A DNA stretch of 64,000 bases from Deltaproteobacteria bacterium (GTDB taxonomy: Bacteria > Myxococcota > Kuafuiibacteriia > Kuafuiibacteriales > Kuafuiibacteriaceae): NCBI GenBank assembly GCA_016713425.1, contig JADJPE010000005.1, forward strand, positions 4,092,001 to 4,156,000, read 5' to 3'. The position numbers and the translations under genes are program-made. A model generated the notes under the pieces. The model ran no database searches. It was not told the DNA's origin and saw nothing but the letters and a program-made list of their open reading frames with translations. Shown piece after piece: positions 43,417 through 51,499 of this stretch; within the stretch, counting starts at the first letter, position 1; each line of letters begins with the position of its first letter.

Positions 43417-43500
43417 CGCCGTTGTCTCACCGCGCTTCGGTGGCGCTGTCGGTCGATGTAGGTGGCCGGCCGAGCGGAACAGGCTTTTTGCTGCATACGA

Positions 43501-43520
43501 AGCGCGGACTAGTCCGGGCT
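43501..43520. promoter_or_regulatory. 20-bp near-perfect palindrome upstream of kinase gene
   Basis: The sequence is centred on GGACTAGTCC, with flanks AGCG/C and GGGCT giving one mismatched pair in 20 bases. It lies between dprA and the kinase gene. It could be a transcription-factor operator for the kinase or part of a dprA terminator; no T-tract follows. Confidence 0.35.
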
Positions 43521-43572
43521 AGCCTTCCCATCGAGCAAGTGCGATGTGTTCTGGGCTGACCTGGGAAGACGG

Positions 43573-45006
43573 ATGGGATCGGGCTTAGATAACGCCGCAA
43601 GCGACGCGGCGATCGACGATGATCTCGCGGTCGGTGAGTTCGTGGGCGGCTACCGAATCTTGGGGTTGCTCGCCCGGGGTGGATCGGGCTCCGTGTTCAG
43701 GGCTGAACGCCTCCGCGACCGAAAGCGCTTTGCCCTGAAGATGCTTTCGTCGTCCAAGGCCGGGAATGCGCGCGTCGTCAGCCGTTTCATCAACGAAGTT
43801 CGGGCCGCCGCGCTCGTGCGACATCGCTGTCTCGTCCGAGTTGTCGACATCATCGAGCAGCAGAATCCGCGGCGAATCGGATCCGTGATGGAGTTCGTGA
43901 GCGGTGAGACGCTTCGAGCGCAGCTCGAGACCCATGGACCGCTCACGTTGCACGACGCAATCCTCGTTGCGGAGCAGATTTGCGATGCCATTTCGGTTCT
44001 GCATGGTGCAGGCATCGTCCATCGCGATCTGAAGCCCGAGAATATCATGCTTCTGTCGCGCTTCATGCGGGAGCCTCCGCGCATCAAGGTTCTCGACTTC
44101 GGCGTGGTCAAGTTTTTGCGGAGTGAGACGTCGCCTGAGTCGACGGTCGAAGACGCCCGTGGTTTGCTGGTCGGCACGCCGCGCTACATGGCGCCCGAGC
44201 AAGCGGCGGGGTTCGATGTCGACGAACGGGCTGACGTCTTTTCCGTCGGGGTGCTCTTGTTCGAGATGATCAGCGGGCGTTGTCCTCACGAGGGTGAGTC
44301 GCTACGGGAGGTGATGCTCGCGAAGCTCGAAGCGGCGCCTCGGATCGTCATGACTTCCGATCGCGAGATTCTGCCCCAGGAGCTGAGCGATCTCGTCGAC
44401 GCGTGCCTGTCTGCGGATCGCGAGGCCCGACCCAAGTCTGCCCGCGAGGTGATGGCGCGACTTCAGGAAGCACGGTGCGTGTTATCCGTGGTTGGCCCGG
44501 TCCATGCCGAAGGGGCGAGCCCCGCCGCCTCATCAGACGGGGGGCGTGGTTCCAGCGGTTCGCGAGCGTCCTCGGCATCGGCTTCGGCCTCCAGCTCCGC
44601 CTCGGGGCTTGCGAGGGTTTCGGCGAAAGGACCGGCGCGAGGCGCCTCGGGAGGCTCGTCCGGCGGTGCTTCAGGCGGACGTTCTCGCGGGGGCGATGGG
44701 CGCCTGATGGGGTTCTACCTTTCGCGTTTGCGTTCACGCGAGCTACGCGCGCTGGCAGTCGGGATCGTCGCGCTTCTGATCGGACTCGGCGTTCTTCTCC
44801 TCGGTCGCGGGCTCTCCGACCCGGACGATGAGGCCGAAGTCGTTTATGTGCCGATGGCGATCGGTTCGCATGCCAGGACGAGCACCGCGCAGCCGCTTGA
44901 GCGCATCGGCACCAAGGATGGGTCCGCGAAGTCGTCGAGTGGGTCCTCCGTTGACGAAGCGCGCGCGTCGAAGCGAGAACAACGCCCCAAGGCATCAGCG
45001 TGGTAG
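43573..45006 (+). CDS. Membrane-anchored Ser/Thr protein kinase
   Basis: A 477-residue Hanks-type kinase. The kinase domain has LLARGGSGSVF (Gly loop), FALKML (catalytic Lys), IVHRDLKPENIML (an RD kinase), DFGVVKFL and GTPRYMAPEQAAGFDVDERADVF. After about residue 300 comes a Ser/Ala/Gly-rich low-complexity linker of roughly 75 residues, then one transmembrane helix (LAVGIVALLIGLGVLLLG, about 392-413) and a short tail of about 65 residues without a recognisable sensor domain. The chosen ATG at 43573 has GGGAAGACGG just upstream; a GTG at 43546 is possible. Its stop overlaps the GTG of trmFO by seven bases. It sits where many bacteria have topA. Confidence 0.85.
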   Translation: MGSGLDNAASDAAIDDDLAVGEFVGGYRILGLLARGGSGSVFRAERLRDRKRFALKMLSSSKAGNARVVSRFINEVRAAALVRHRCLVRVVDIIEQQNPRRIGSVMEFVSGETLRAQLETHGPLTLHDAILVAEQICDAISVLHGAGIVHRDLKPENIMLLSRFMREPPRIKVLDFGVVKFLRSETSPESTVEDARGLLVGTPRYMAPEQAAGFDVDERADVFSVGVLLFEMISGRCPHEGESLREVMLAKLEAAPRIVMTSDREILPQELSDLVDACLSADREARPKSAREVMARLQEARCVLSVVGPVHAEGASPAASSDGGRGSSGSRASSASASASSSASGLARVSAKGPARGASGGSSGGASGGRSRGGDGRLMGFYLSRLRSRELRALAVGIVALLIGLGVLLLGRGLSDPDDEAEVVYVPMAIGSHARTSTAQPLERIGTKDGSAKSSSGSSVDEARASKREQRPKASAW

Positions 45007-46379
45007 TTTCCGCAAGAACGAACGACACGACAGCGAACGAAGTATGGGTGATCGGTGCCGGTCTCGCTGGATGCGAGGTCGCGCTTCAGCTCGCGAGGCG
45101 CGAGATTGCGGTTCGCCTCTTCGAAATGAAACCCACCTTGCGAACGGCTGCCCAGACGAGCGATGACTACGCCGAGCTGGTTTGCTCCAACTCTTTCCGT
45201 GCGGCCGACCTCGAAAACGCCGTGGGCGTGATCAAGGAGGAGATGCGCCGGGCGGGCGGTGCGCTCATCGAGTTCGCGGACATGCACGCAGTCCCGGCCG
45301 GAGGTGCGCTGGCGGTCGATCGGCAGCGGTTTAGCCAAGCCGTGACGCAAGCCGTCCGCACGCATCCTTTCATCGACGTCGTCGAGGGGGAAGTTGTCCG
45401 CCTGCCCGAGCCAGGAGAGGTCGAGGACGTGGTCGTGGCTACCGGACCTCTCACGAGCGCGGCGCTGGCCGACGACATCGCGCGTGTCGCTGGTCAGTCG
45501 ACGAGTCTCTATTTCTATGACTCGATCGCGCCGATCGTCGCTGCGGAATCTATCGACCTCTCGGTGGCCTTCCGCGCCTCGCGCTACGGAAAGGGCGAAG
45601 GCGACGACTACGTGAACTGCCCGCTGAGTCAGCCCGAATATGAGCGCTTCCTCGAGGGCGTCATGGGCGCCGAGAAGGTTGTTCCCCGTGCCTTCGAGGC
45701 GCCGAAGTACTTCGAGGGGTGCCTGCCTCTCGAGGTTGTGGCTGAGCGAGGTCCGGACACGCTTCGGTTCGGATGCATGAAGCCCGTGGGGCTTGCCGAT
45801 CCGCGCACGGGACAGGTGCCCTATGCCGTCGTGCAGCTTCGGGCCGAGAATCGGGATCGTACGGCCTACAACCTCGTCGGATTTCAGACTCGAATGAAAT
45901 GGGGCGAGCAGGCCCGGGTGTTTCGCATGATTCCGGGGCTTGAAGACGCGGAGTTCTTGCGGTTCGGGAGCGTTCATAGGAACACCTATCTCGATTCGCC
46001 CCTTCTGCTCGACGCGGAGTTCCGTCTCAAGGCTCAGCGGAACATCTCGTTCGCCGGTCAGATCACCGGCGTCGAGGGCTACGTCGAATCGATGGCTTCC
46101 GGCTTTCTGGTTGGCCGCATGATCGCGGCGCGACGTCGTGGCGCATCGTTGCCGAGGCCCCCCAAGACGACGACGCTCGGGGCGCTCCTTACGCACGTGT
46201 TGGGCGAAGATCGAACACCGGGTGCGGTGAAGCAGGGCCATGTCCCTTCGAACATTCATTGGGGGCACTGTCCGCCGCTTGGGCGTCGGGCCTCCAAACG
46301 TGATCGACGGCGACTCATGGCCGACCGCGCCCTCGAGGACCTCGGGCGATGGCTCGAAGCCGTTCGCGATGTCGGCTGA
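45000..46379 (+). CDS. trmFO: Methylenetetrahydrofolate-tRNA-(uracil-54-C5)-methyltransferase TrmFO
   Basis: A folate- and FAD-dependent enzyme making ribothymidine (m5U54) in the T-loop of tRNA. The N-terminus shows the FAD-binding motif VIGAGLAGCEVALQLAR. Further family signatures: AELVCSNSFRAAD, GALAVDRQRFSQAV, TSLYFYDSIAPIV, YVNCPLSQPEYERF, FEGCLPLEVVAERG, GCMKPVGL, VVQLRAENRDRTAYNLVGFQ and GQITGVEGYVESMASGFL. At 459 residues it has the usual length. The start is a GTG that overlaps the stop of the kinase gene, giving translational coupling. It is part of the dprA-trmFO-xerC-hslVU order seen across several phyla. Confidence 0.95.
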   Translation: MVVSARTNDTTANEVWVIGAGLAGCEVALQLARREIAVRLFEMKPTLRTAAQTSDDYAELVCSNSFRAADLENAVGVIKEEMRRAGGALIEFADMHAVPAGGALAVDRQRFSQAVTQAVRTHPFIDVVEGEVVRLPEPGEVEDVVVATGPLTSAALADDIARVAGQSTSLYFYDSIAPIVAAESIDLSVAFRASRYGKGEGDDYVNCPLSQPEYERFLEGVMGAEKVVPRAFEAPKYFEGCLPLEVVAERGPDTLRFGCMKPVGLADPRTGQVPYAVVQLRAENRDRTAYNLVGFQTRMKWGEQARVFRMIPGLEDAEFLRFGSVHRNTYLDSPLLLDAEFRLKAQRNISFAGQITGVEGYVESMASGFLVGRMIAARRRGASLPRPPKTTTLGALLTHVLGEDRTPGAVKQGHVPSNIHWGHCPPLGRRASKRDRRRLMADRALEDLGRWLEAVRDVG

Positions 46380-46405
46380 GCGCAGCGGGCGTCAGCGGTC
46401 AGGCG

Positions 46406-46666
46406 TCAGCGGTCGTCCGAAGGGCTGCATTCGTTCCGCGTCTGCGCGCGAACCACGGCCTCGTCCCGCAAGACCTCATGATAACGCTGTGATCGCAGCC
46501 GGAGCGCCTTGAACTCCTGGCGCAGCATCCGCACTTGGAGGAAGGCGGACGGGTCATGCGCGGCCCGGCGTTGATGGTACGCGATCTCAGCGACGATTTC
46601 GCTGCTTCGCGCGAGGATGCGGGCGCATTCGACCTCGAGCGCGTCCGATTTGCGGTCGGTCGTCAT
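46406..46666 (-). CDS. Small hypothetical protein, 86 aa
   Basis: Starts MTTDRKSDALEVECARILAR and reads as one or two long helices (SSEIVAEIAYHQRRAAHDPS, QVRMLRQEFKALRLRSQRYH). Third-position GC is high, as in neighbouring genes. The frame extends upstream to 46960, but that part runs through the 29-bp GC repeats and translates to low-complexity Pro/Arg/Thr sequence. A GGAGAGGAG about 60 bases upstream of the ATG leaves a longer start possible. Divergent from xerC and convergent with trmFO. No family recognised. Confidence 0.5.
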   Translation of the reverse strand: MTTDRKSDALEVECARILARSSEIVAEIAYHQRRAAHDPSAFLQVRMLRQEFKALRLRSQRYHEVLRDEAVVRAQTRNECSPSDDR

Positions 46667-46766
46667 GGGCACAACGTCTAGCGCCGTGAGGCTCACGCGT
46701 CCACGCTCAACGCGAACGCGAACGGTTTTCGTCTCCTCTCCAATGAAAAGCGAGGACGTCGCGTCG

Positions 46767-46850
46767 GTGCGGGCGCGGGTGCGGGCGCGGGTGCTGTGCG
46801 GGCGCGGGTGCGGGCGCGGGTGCTGTGCGGGCGCGGGCGCGGGTGGGGGT
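46767..46850. repeat. 29-bp GC-rich tandem repeat, about 2.8 copies
   Basis: The 29-base unit begins GTGCGGGCGCGGGTGCGGGC and ends GCGGGTGCT. Copies start at 46767, 46796 and 46825; the third drifts. Each unit itself contains 12-base GCGGGCGCGGGT sub-repeats. It lies between the small minus-strand gene and xerC, in their shared upstream region. Confidence 0.92.
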
Positions 46851-46936
46851 GCGCGTACGGCGCGTGCGAATGATGGCCGCGGCGCCTGTCGGCGGCGTTT
46901 GCGCAGGCGTCCGGCGCGCGTTAATTCTGGTTGGGC

Positions 46937-48061
46937 ATGCCTCGTCGACCTCGAAGACACGACGCCGGCGATCGTGACCGCCTTCAGACCTTGCCGAAAG
47001 AAGGCGCGGATCCAGTCTGGCGACGTTTGGGCGATGATTTCCTCGAATTCCTCGAACTAGAGCGACGGTACAGCCCAAGCACGCTCCGCGCCTACCGGCT
47101 CGATCTTCGAGACTTCTTTCGGTTCCTGGCCGCCGAAGGTTGCCCGCCCGCCATCGAGGGGATCGAGAGCGATCACGTACGAAGTTTCCTGGCGGACATT
47201 CATCGGCGGACGTCCGCGAAGACACGCGCACGAAAGCTGTCCTGCCTTCGGAGTTTCTTTCGCTTCCTCGTTCGCCGTGACGTTGTGAGCATCAATGTCG
47301 CCGAAGCGATCTCCATGCCAAAACTTCCGGCGCCGCTTCCGCGGGGGCTCGGCGTCGACGATGTCTTTCGTCTGCTCGAGTCCATGCCTTCGGACTCTGA
47401 ACTGACGGCAGATCGAGGCCCGCCTGCATCAACGAGCACGCCGCGCAGCCGAACCCGCAACCGGAGGGCGCGTCTTCGTCGCCTGCTCGAACGACGAGAT
47501 GCCGCGATCCTCGAGCTGCTCTATGGAACCGGTATTCGGGCCGCTGAGCTCGTGAGTATCGACGTTCCAGATGTCGATGGGCGGTCGGGTACGATTCGCG
47601 TGGTAGGCAAGGGGCAAAAGGAGAGGGTCGTTCTATTCGGCGAGAAGGCGAACGGAGCGCTCGAAGGATACCTGAAGATCCGGTCCGAGCTCGTGGGGGA
47701 TCGTGATGAGCCGGCGTTGTTCGTCTCTGCGCGCGGCCAGAGGCTTCGAATGCGCGGCGTTCGCCTTCGACTCCACGCGCGCGCGAAAGAGACTCAACTC
47801 GAGCAGGCGGTGACGCCGCACGTCCTGCGCCACAGCTTTGCCACGCATCTCCTTGACGGCGGCGCAGACCTGCGATCGATTCAAGTGCTGCTTGGGCATG
47901 CAAGTCTGTCGACCACTCAGCGCTACACGCATGTCTCAGTCGAGCACTTGCGACGCGTTTACGATGCGGCTCACCCCTTGGGCGATCAACCCAACGAGAC
48001 ATCGAAGACCGAACCGGGGACGGTGAGGAAGCGACGGGCGAAACCTAAGGTGCCGCGATGA
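46937..48061 (+). CDS. xerC: Tyrosine recombinase XerC
   Basis: A site-specific recombinase that resolves chromosome dimers at dif. The N-terminal SAM-like DNA-binding domain (FLEFLELERRYSPSTLRAYR) is followed by a catalytic domain with GTGIRAAEL (catalytic Arg), GKGQKERVV (Lys), HVLRHSFATHLL (His-x-x-Arg), LLGHASLSTTQRYTHV (His and nucleophile Tyr). All catalytic residues are present. Between the two domains is an insertion of roughly 25 residues rich in Ser/Thr/Arg (PPASTSTPRSRTRNRRARLR), absent from typical XerC, plus a basic C-terminal tail. Start ATG at 46937; a TTG at 46931 is possible. It precedes hslVU as in many genomes (codV-clpQ-clpY in Bacillus). Confidence 0.92.
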   Translation: MPRRPRRHDAGDRDRLQTLPKEGADPVWRRLGDDFLEFLELERRYSPSTLRAYRLDLRDFFRFLAAEGCPPAIEGIESDHVRSFLADIHRRTSAKTRARKLSCLRSFFRFLVRRDVVSINVAEAISMPKLPAPLPRGLGVDDVFRLLESMPSDSELTADRGPPASTSTPRSRTRNRRARLRRLLERRDAAILELLYGTGIRAAELVSIDVPDVDGRSGTIRVVGKGQKERVVLFGEKANGALEGYLKIRSELVGDRDEPALFVSARGQRLRMRGVRLRLHARAKETQLEQAVTPHVLRHSFATHLLDGGADLRSIQVLLGHASLSTTQRYTHVSVEHLRRVYDAAHPLGDQPNETSKTEPGTVRKRRAKPKVPR

Positions 48062-48173
48062 GGTGAGGGTTTGGATGCCCTGGGCCCTGCCGATGTGTTG
48101 CGAGTTTGGATGGGACGACGGTTGAACGTTGACTCGGCCGTTCGGAGACGACAACGGTCAGCAGGGAGGCAAG

Positions 48174-48728
48174 ATGACGGAAGGTGGAGCGCGCTTGCTC
48201 GGAACCACGGTGGTCGTGGCCCGTGCCAACAATCAGGTCGCCGTGGCGGGAGATGGCCAGGTGAGCTTTGGTAATACCGTTCTCAAGGCGTCGGCACGCA
48301 AGATTCGCAAACTCAACGACGGCAAGGTGATCGCAGGCTTCGCCGGATCGACCGCCGACGCCTTTACGCTCTTCGAGCTGTTCGAGTCGAAGCTGAAAGA
48401 ACACAGTGGTCAGTTCTTGCGGGCCGCGGTGGAACTCGCGAAGAGCTGGCGCACGGACCGATTCCTTCGTCGACTCGAGGCGATGCTCCTGGTCGCCAAC
48501 AAGGATACGACGTTGCTCTTGTCAGGAAATGGGGACGTGATTGAGCCGGACGACGGCCTGATGGCGATCGGCAGCGGCGGCCCAATGGCTTTGGCCGCGG
48601 CGCGTGCGCTCGCCCAGAACACGACGCTCTTGCCTCGTGAGATCGTCGAGCGTTCGCTTCAGATCGCCGCCGATATTTGTATCTACACGAACCGAAACAT
48701 CACGGTCGAGGAGCTCACGAATGAGTGA
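48174..48728 (+). CDS. hslV: ATP-dependent protease subunit HslV
   Basis: The proteolytic subunit of the HslUV (ClpQY) protease, an N-terminal threonine hydrolase. The sequence LLGTTVVVARANNQVAVAGD places the catalytic Thr at residue 11, so a ten-residue propeptide must be removed after Gly10. Other family features: DGQVSFGNTVLKASARKIRK, GFAGSTADAFTLFE, IGSGGPMALAAARAL and ADICIYTNRNITVEEL. The ATG at 48174 has CAGGGAGG six bases upstream; an open frame 45 bases longer exists without such a site. Its end overlaps hslU by eight bases (ATGAGTGA), so the two subunits are translationally coupled. Confidence 0.95.
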   Translation: MTEGGARLLGTTVVVARANNQVAVAGDGQVSFGNTVLKASARKIRKLNDGKVIAGFAGSTADAFTLFELFESKLKEHSGQFLRAAVELAKSWRTDRFLRRLEAMLLVANKDTTLLLSGNGDVIEPDDGLMAIGSGGPMALAAARALAQNTTLLPREIVERSLQIAADICIYTNRNITVEELTNE

Positions 48729-50118
48729 TATGTCTGCACTTCAGCGCCAGTCCTTCACGCCGCGGGAGACCGTCAGCGAGCTTGATCGGTATATCATTGG
48801 TCAGGATCAGGCCAAGCGAGCGGTGGCCATTGCGCTGAGGAATCGCTGGCGACGGCAGCAGGTACCCGATGATCTGCGCGACGAGATTGTGCCAAAGAAC
48901 ATTCTGATGGTTGGACCGACCGGCGTGGGCAAGACCGAGATTGCGCGCCGGCTCGCGAAGCTTATTCGAGCGCCATTCGTGAAGGTGGAAGCGTCCAAGT
49001 TCACCGAGGTGGGCTACGTCGGGCGCGACGTCGAATCAATGATTCGCGACCTCGTCGAGGCCGCCGTCAGCCTCGTTCGAGAGGAGAGCGAAAGCAAGGT
49101 TCAGGCAAGAGCCGAGCAGGCGACCGAGGAGCGCCTCCTGGATCTCCTTCTCCCGCGCGCCGGTCATTCATTCGAAGCCAAGTCTGACGGCGGCCATGAT
49201 GCTGCGGAGGAAGGGTCGCAATCGAAGACGCGCGAGACGTTTCGGCGGATGCTCCGCGACGGGAAGCTCGATGACCGCAGTGTCGAAGTCGAAGTTGCCG
49301 CAAAACCCGGGATGTCGCTCGTTCAGAACTTCAGCAACGAGGGTGTCCAGGACATGGTCTTTCAGCTTCAGGATATGCTCGGTGGCGCGAAGGGCGGTGG
49401 GCCAAAGAAGCGACGTAAGGTGAGTCTTCGGGAGGCGCGTGAGCTGCTTCTGCAAGAGGAAATGGCGAAGCTCATCGACGCGGATCAGGTTCATCGTGAT
49501 GCGCTCAAGCTCACCGAGGAGAGCGGCATCGTGTTCATCGACGAGATCGACAAGGTCGCGTCGTCCGACGGCAAGCGCGGAAGCGGTGGTGGTCCCGACG
49601 TTTCGCGGGAAGGTGTCCAGCGGGACCTGCTCCCGATCGTCGAGGGCTCGACGGTGACGACGAAATACGGTCGGATTCGAACGGAGCACATCCTTTTCAT
49701 TGCCGCGGGAGCCTTTCACGGAGCGAAAGTCGCGGACCTCATTCCGGAGCTTCAGGGGCGTTTCCCGATCCGCGTTGAGCTCTCCGGTCTTTCGAACGAC
49801 GACTTTGTGCGGATCTTGAGCGAGCCCAAGAACTCCCTGGTCAAGCAGTACCAGGCGCTGCTCCGGACGGAAGGGCTCGAGCTCGTCTTCAGCGACGACG
49901 CGATCAAGACGATCGCCGCCATTGCCGCCGAGGTTAATCAGTCGCAGGAGAACATTGGTGCGCGGCGCCTGCACACGGTGCTGGAGACCCTGCTCGAGGA
50001 TATTTCCTTCCATGCCCCCGAACAGCGAGACACCGAAGTCAAGATCGATGGCGCGTTCGTGAAGAAGAAGCTCGCCCGAGTGCTCGACAGCGAGGATCTG
50101 CAGCGCTTCATTCTCTGA
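48721..50118 (+). CDS. hslU: ATP-dependent protease ATPase subunit HslU
   Basis: An AAA+ unfoldase that feeds HslV. The N-terminus has TPRETVSELDRYIIGQDQAK and RNRWRRQQVP. Walker A is GPTGVGKTEIARRLAKL (Lys71), followed by ASKFTEVGYVGRDVESM. The intermediate I-domain runs from about 110 to 240. Walker B is SGIVFIDEIDKVAS. Near the end come GRFPIRVELSGL, ENIGARRLHTVLETLLEDI and the C-terminal EDLQRFIL, whose tail inserts into HslV to activate it. At 465 residues it has the usual length. The frame extends upstream into hslV, but the ATG at 48721 is the natural start. Confidence 0.95.
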   Translation: MSDMSALQRQSFTPRETVSELDRYIIGQDQAKRAVAIALRNRWRRQQVPDDLRDEIVPKNILMVGPTGVGKTEIARRLAKLIRAPFVKVEASKFTEVGYVGRDVESMIRDLVEAAVSLVREESESKVQARAEQATEERLLDLLLPRAGHSFEAKSDGGHDAAEEGSQSKTRETFRRMLRDGKLDDRSVEVEVAAKPGMSLVQNFSNEGVQDMVFQLQDMLGGAKGGGPKKRRKVSLREARELLLQEEMAKLIDADQVHRDALKLTEESGIVFIDEIDKVASSDGKRGSGGGPDVSREGVQRDLLPIVEGSTVTTKYGRIRTEHILFIAAGAFHGAKVADLIPELQGRFPIRVELSGLSNDDFVRILSEPKNSLVKQYQALLRTEGLELVFSDDAIKTIAAIAAEVNQSQENIGARRLHTVLETLLEDISFHAPEQRDTEVKIDGAFVKKKLARVLDSEDLQRFIL

Positions 50119-50264
50119 TCACCGCGCTGTCGTTGCGGACCGGGGTGGCCGTTTGCCGCCCTTGCTCGGCAACCCTTGCGTCGAGTTGTGCCGCTTCGTC
50201 TGGTCGTCGCGAATCGAGGTTTGCCGTAGCCGAGTGTTCGACAAGGCGATAGGATCAGGGCGCA

Positions 50265-51479
50265 ATGACCGACCGGAACGCCGACCTCGTCGCCCGCGCG
50301 AAGCGGGTCTTCACGCCGAACTACTCGCCCGCCGAGATCGTGCTCGATCGTGGCGAGGGCGCGTACGTCTTCGATGTCGAAGGACATCGGTATCTCGACA
50401 TGGTGGGCGGGATTGCGGTGAGCGCGCTCGGCCACAACCACCCTGTTCTGATCGAGGCGATCGCCGCTCAAATTCATCGCGTCCTTCACTTGTCGAATTT
50501 GTACTACAACCGTCCCGCGCTCGAGTTGGCGGAGCGCTTGGTTGCTCATTCGTTCGCCGACCGTGTCTTCTTCTGCAATTCGGGCACTGAAGCGATCGAA
50601 GCTTGCGTGAAGTTGGCGCGTCGCTATGCGTATGACCGTGGCGAGACGGACCGGGTGGAGATCATCTCATTCGAACACTCGTTTCACGGGCGGACTTACG
50701 GCGCTTTGGCGGCCACGGCGCAGCCGAAGTATCAAGAGGGGTTCGGGCCTATGCTCCCCGGCTTTTCCTGGTTGCCAGTCGGGGACTTCGCCGCGCTCGA
50801 GGCTGCGGTGTCCAGCAAGACGGCCGCGGTGCTCATCGAGCCTATCCAGGGCGAAGGCGGCGTGAACGTGCCTCCGTCAGGTTTCCTTGCGGCCTGCCGG
50901 CGGGTGACCGAACGCGCGGGCGCGCTCCTCATCTTCGACGAGATTCAGACGGGCATCGCTCGGACGGGGCGTCTGTTCGCGCATGAGCACGAGGCGGTTA
51001 CGCCGGACCTGATGGCGCTCGCCAAAGGACTGGGCGGCGGACTTCCGATAGGCGCGGTCGTTGCCCGAGCGGATGTGGGTGCGTCGCTGGCCGTCGGGCG
51101 ACATGGCACGACGTTTGGCGGAAATCCGGTTGCGTGTGCGGCAGGGTGCGTCGTACTGGACCACGTGAATTCGCCCGAGTTCCTCGCTCACGTCTCGCAA
51201 GTCGGTGAGCAGCTTCGGGCGGGGCTCACCGAACTTGCGGTGTCCACTGGGGCTTTCAAGGACGTTCGGGGTCGTGGCCTCTTGGTCGGGGCCGAGCTCG
51301 CGGACGACGCGCCCTTCTCCTCCGCTGACGTCGTAAAAGGCGCTCGTTCGCGTGGGGTGCTGCTGCATGTCGCGGGGCCACGGGTGGTACGTCTCGTTCC
51401 GCCGCTGGTGATAGACTCCGCTCACGTGGATGAGGCGCTCGACGCCATCGGCGCGACGATGTCCGAGTTGATCGGGTAG
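50265..51479 (+). CDS. argD: Acetylornithine aminotransferase (ArgD-type)
   Basis: A class III PLP aminotransferase of arginine biosynthesis: N-acetyl-L-glutamate 5-semialdehyde plus glutamate gives N-acetylornithine. Motifs: LDMVGGIAVSALGHNHP, FFCNSGTEAIEACVKLAR, EHSFHGRTYGAL, IEPIQGEGGVNVPP, IFDEIQTGIARTGRLFAHE and MALAKGLGGGLPIGA with the PLP-binding Lys254, then TTFGGNPVACAAG. At 404 residues the length is standard. Some members also act on succinyl-diaminopimelate or succinylornithine, so substrate range is not fixed by sequence. Its place after hslU resembles the hslU-arg order in some delta-proteobacteria. Confidence 0.9.
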   Translation: MTDRNADLVARAKRVFTPNYSPAEIVLDRGEGAYVFDVEGHRYLDMVGGIAVSALGHNHPVLIEAIAAQIHRVLHLSNLYYNRPALELAERLVAHSFADRVFFCNSGTEAIEACVKLARRYAYDRGETDRVEIISFEHSFHGRTYGALAATAQPKYQEGFGPMLPGFSWLPVGDFAALEAAVSSKTAAVLIEPIQGEGGVNVPPSGFLAACRRVTERAGALLIFDEIQTGIARTGRLFAHEHEAVTPDLMALAKGLGGGLPIGAVVARADVGASLAVGRHGTTFGGNPVACAAGCVVLDHVNSPEFLAHVSQVGEQLRAGLTELAVSTGAFKDVRGRGLLVGAELADDAPFSSADVVKGARSRGVLLHVAGPRVVRLVPPLVIDSAHVDEALDAIGATMSELIG

Positions 51480-51499
51480 AGGTTTCTTGGGGAGGTCGG

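Noticed and set aside
46667..46960. N-terminal extension of the 86-residue minus-strand protein
   Set aside because: The frame is open, but much of the added sequence is the 29-bp repeat translated as low-complexity Pro/Arg/Thr. I kept the shorter protein.
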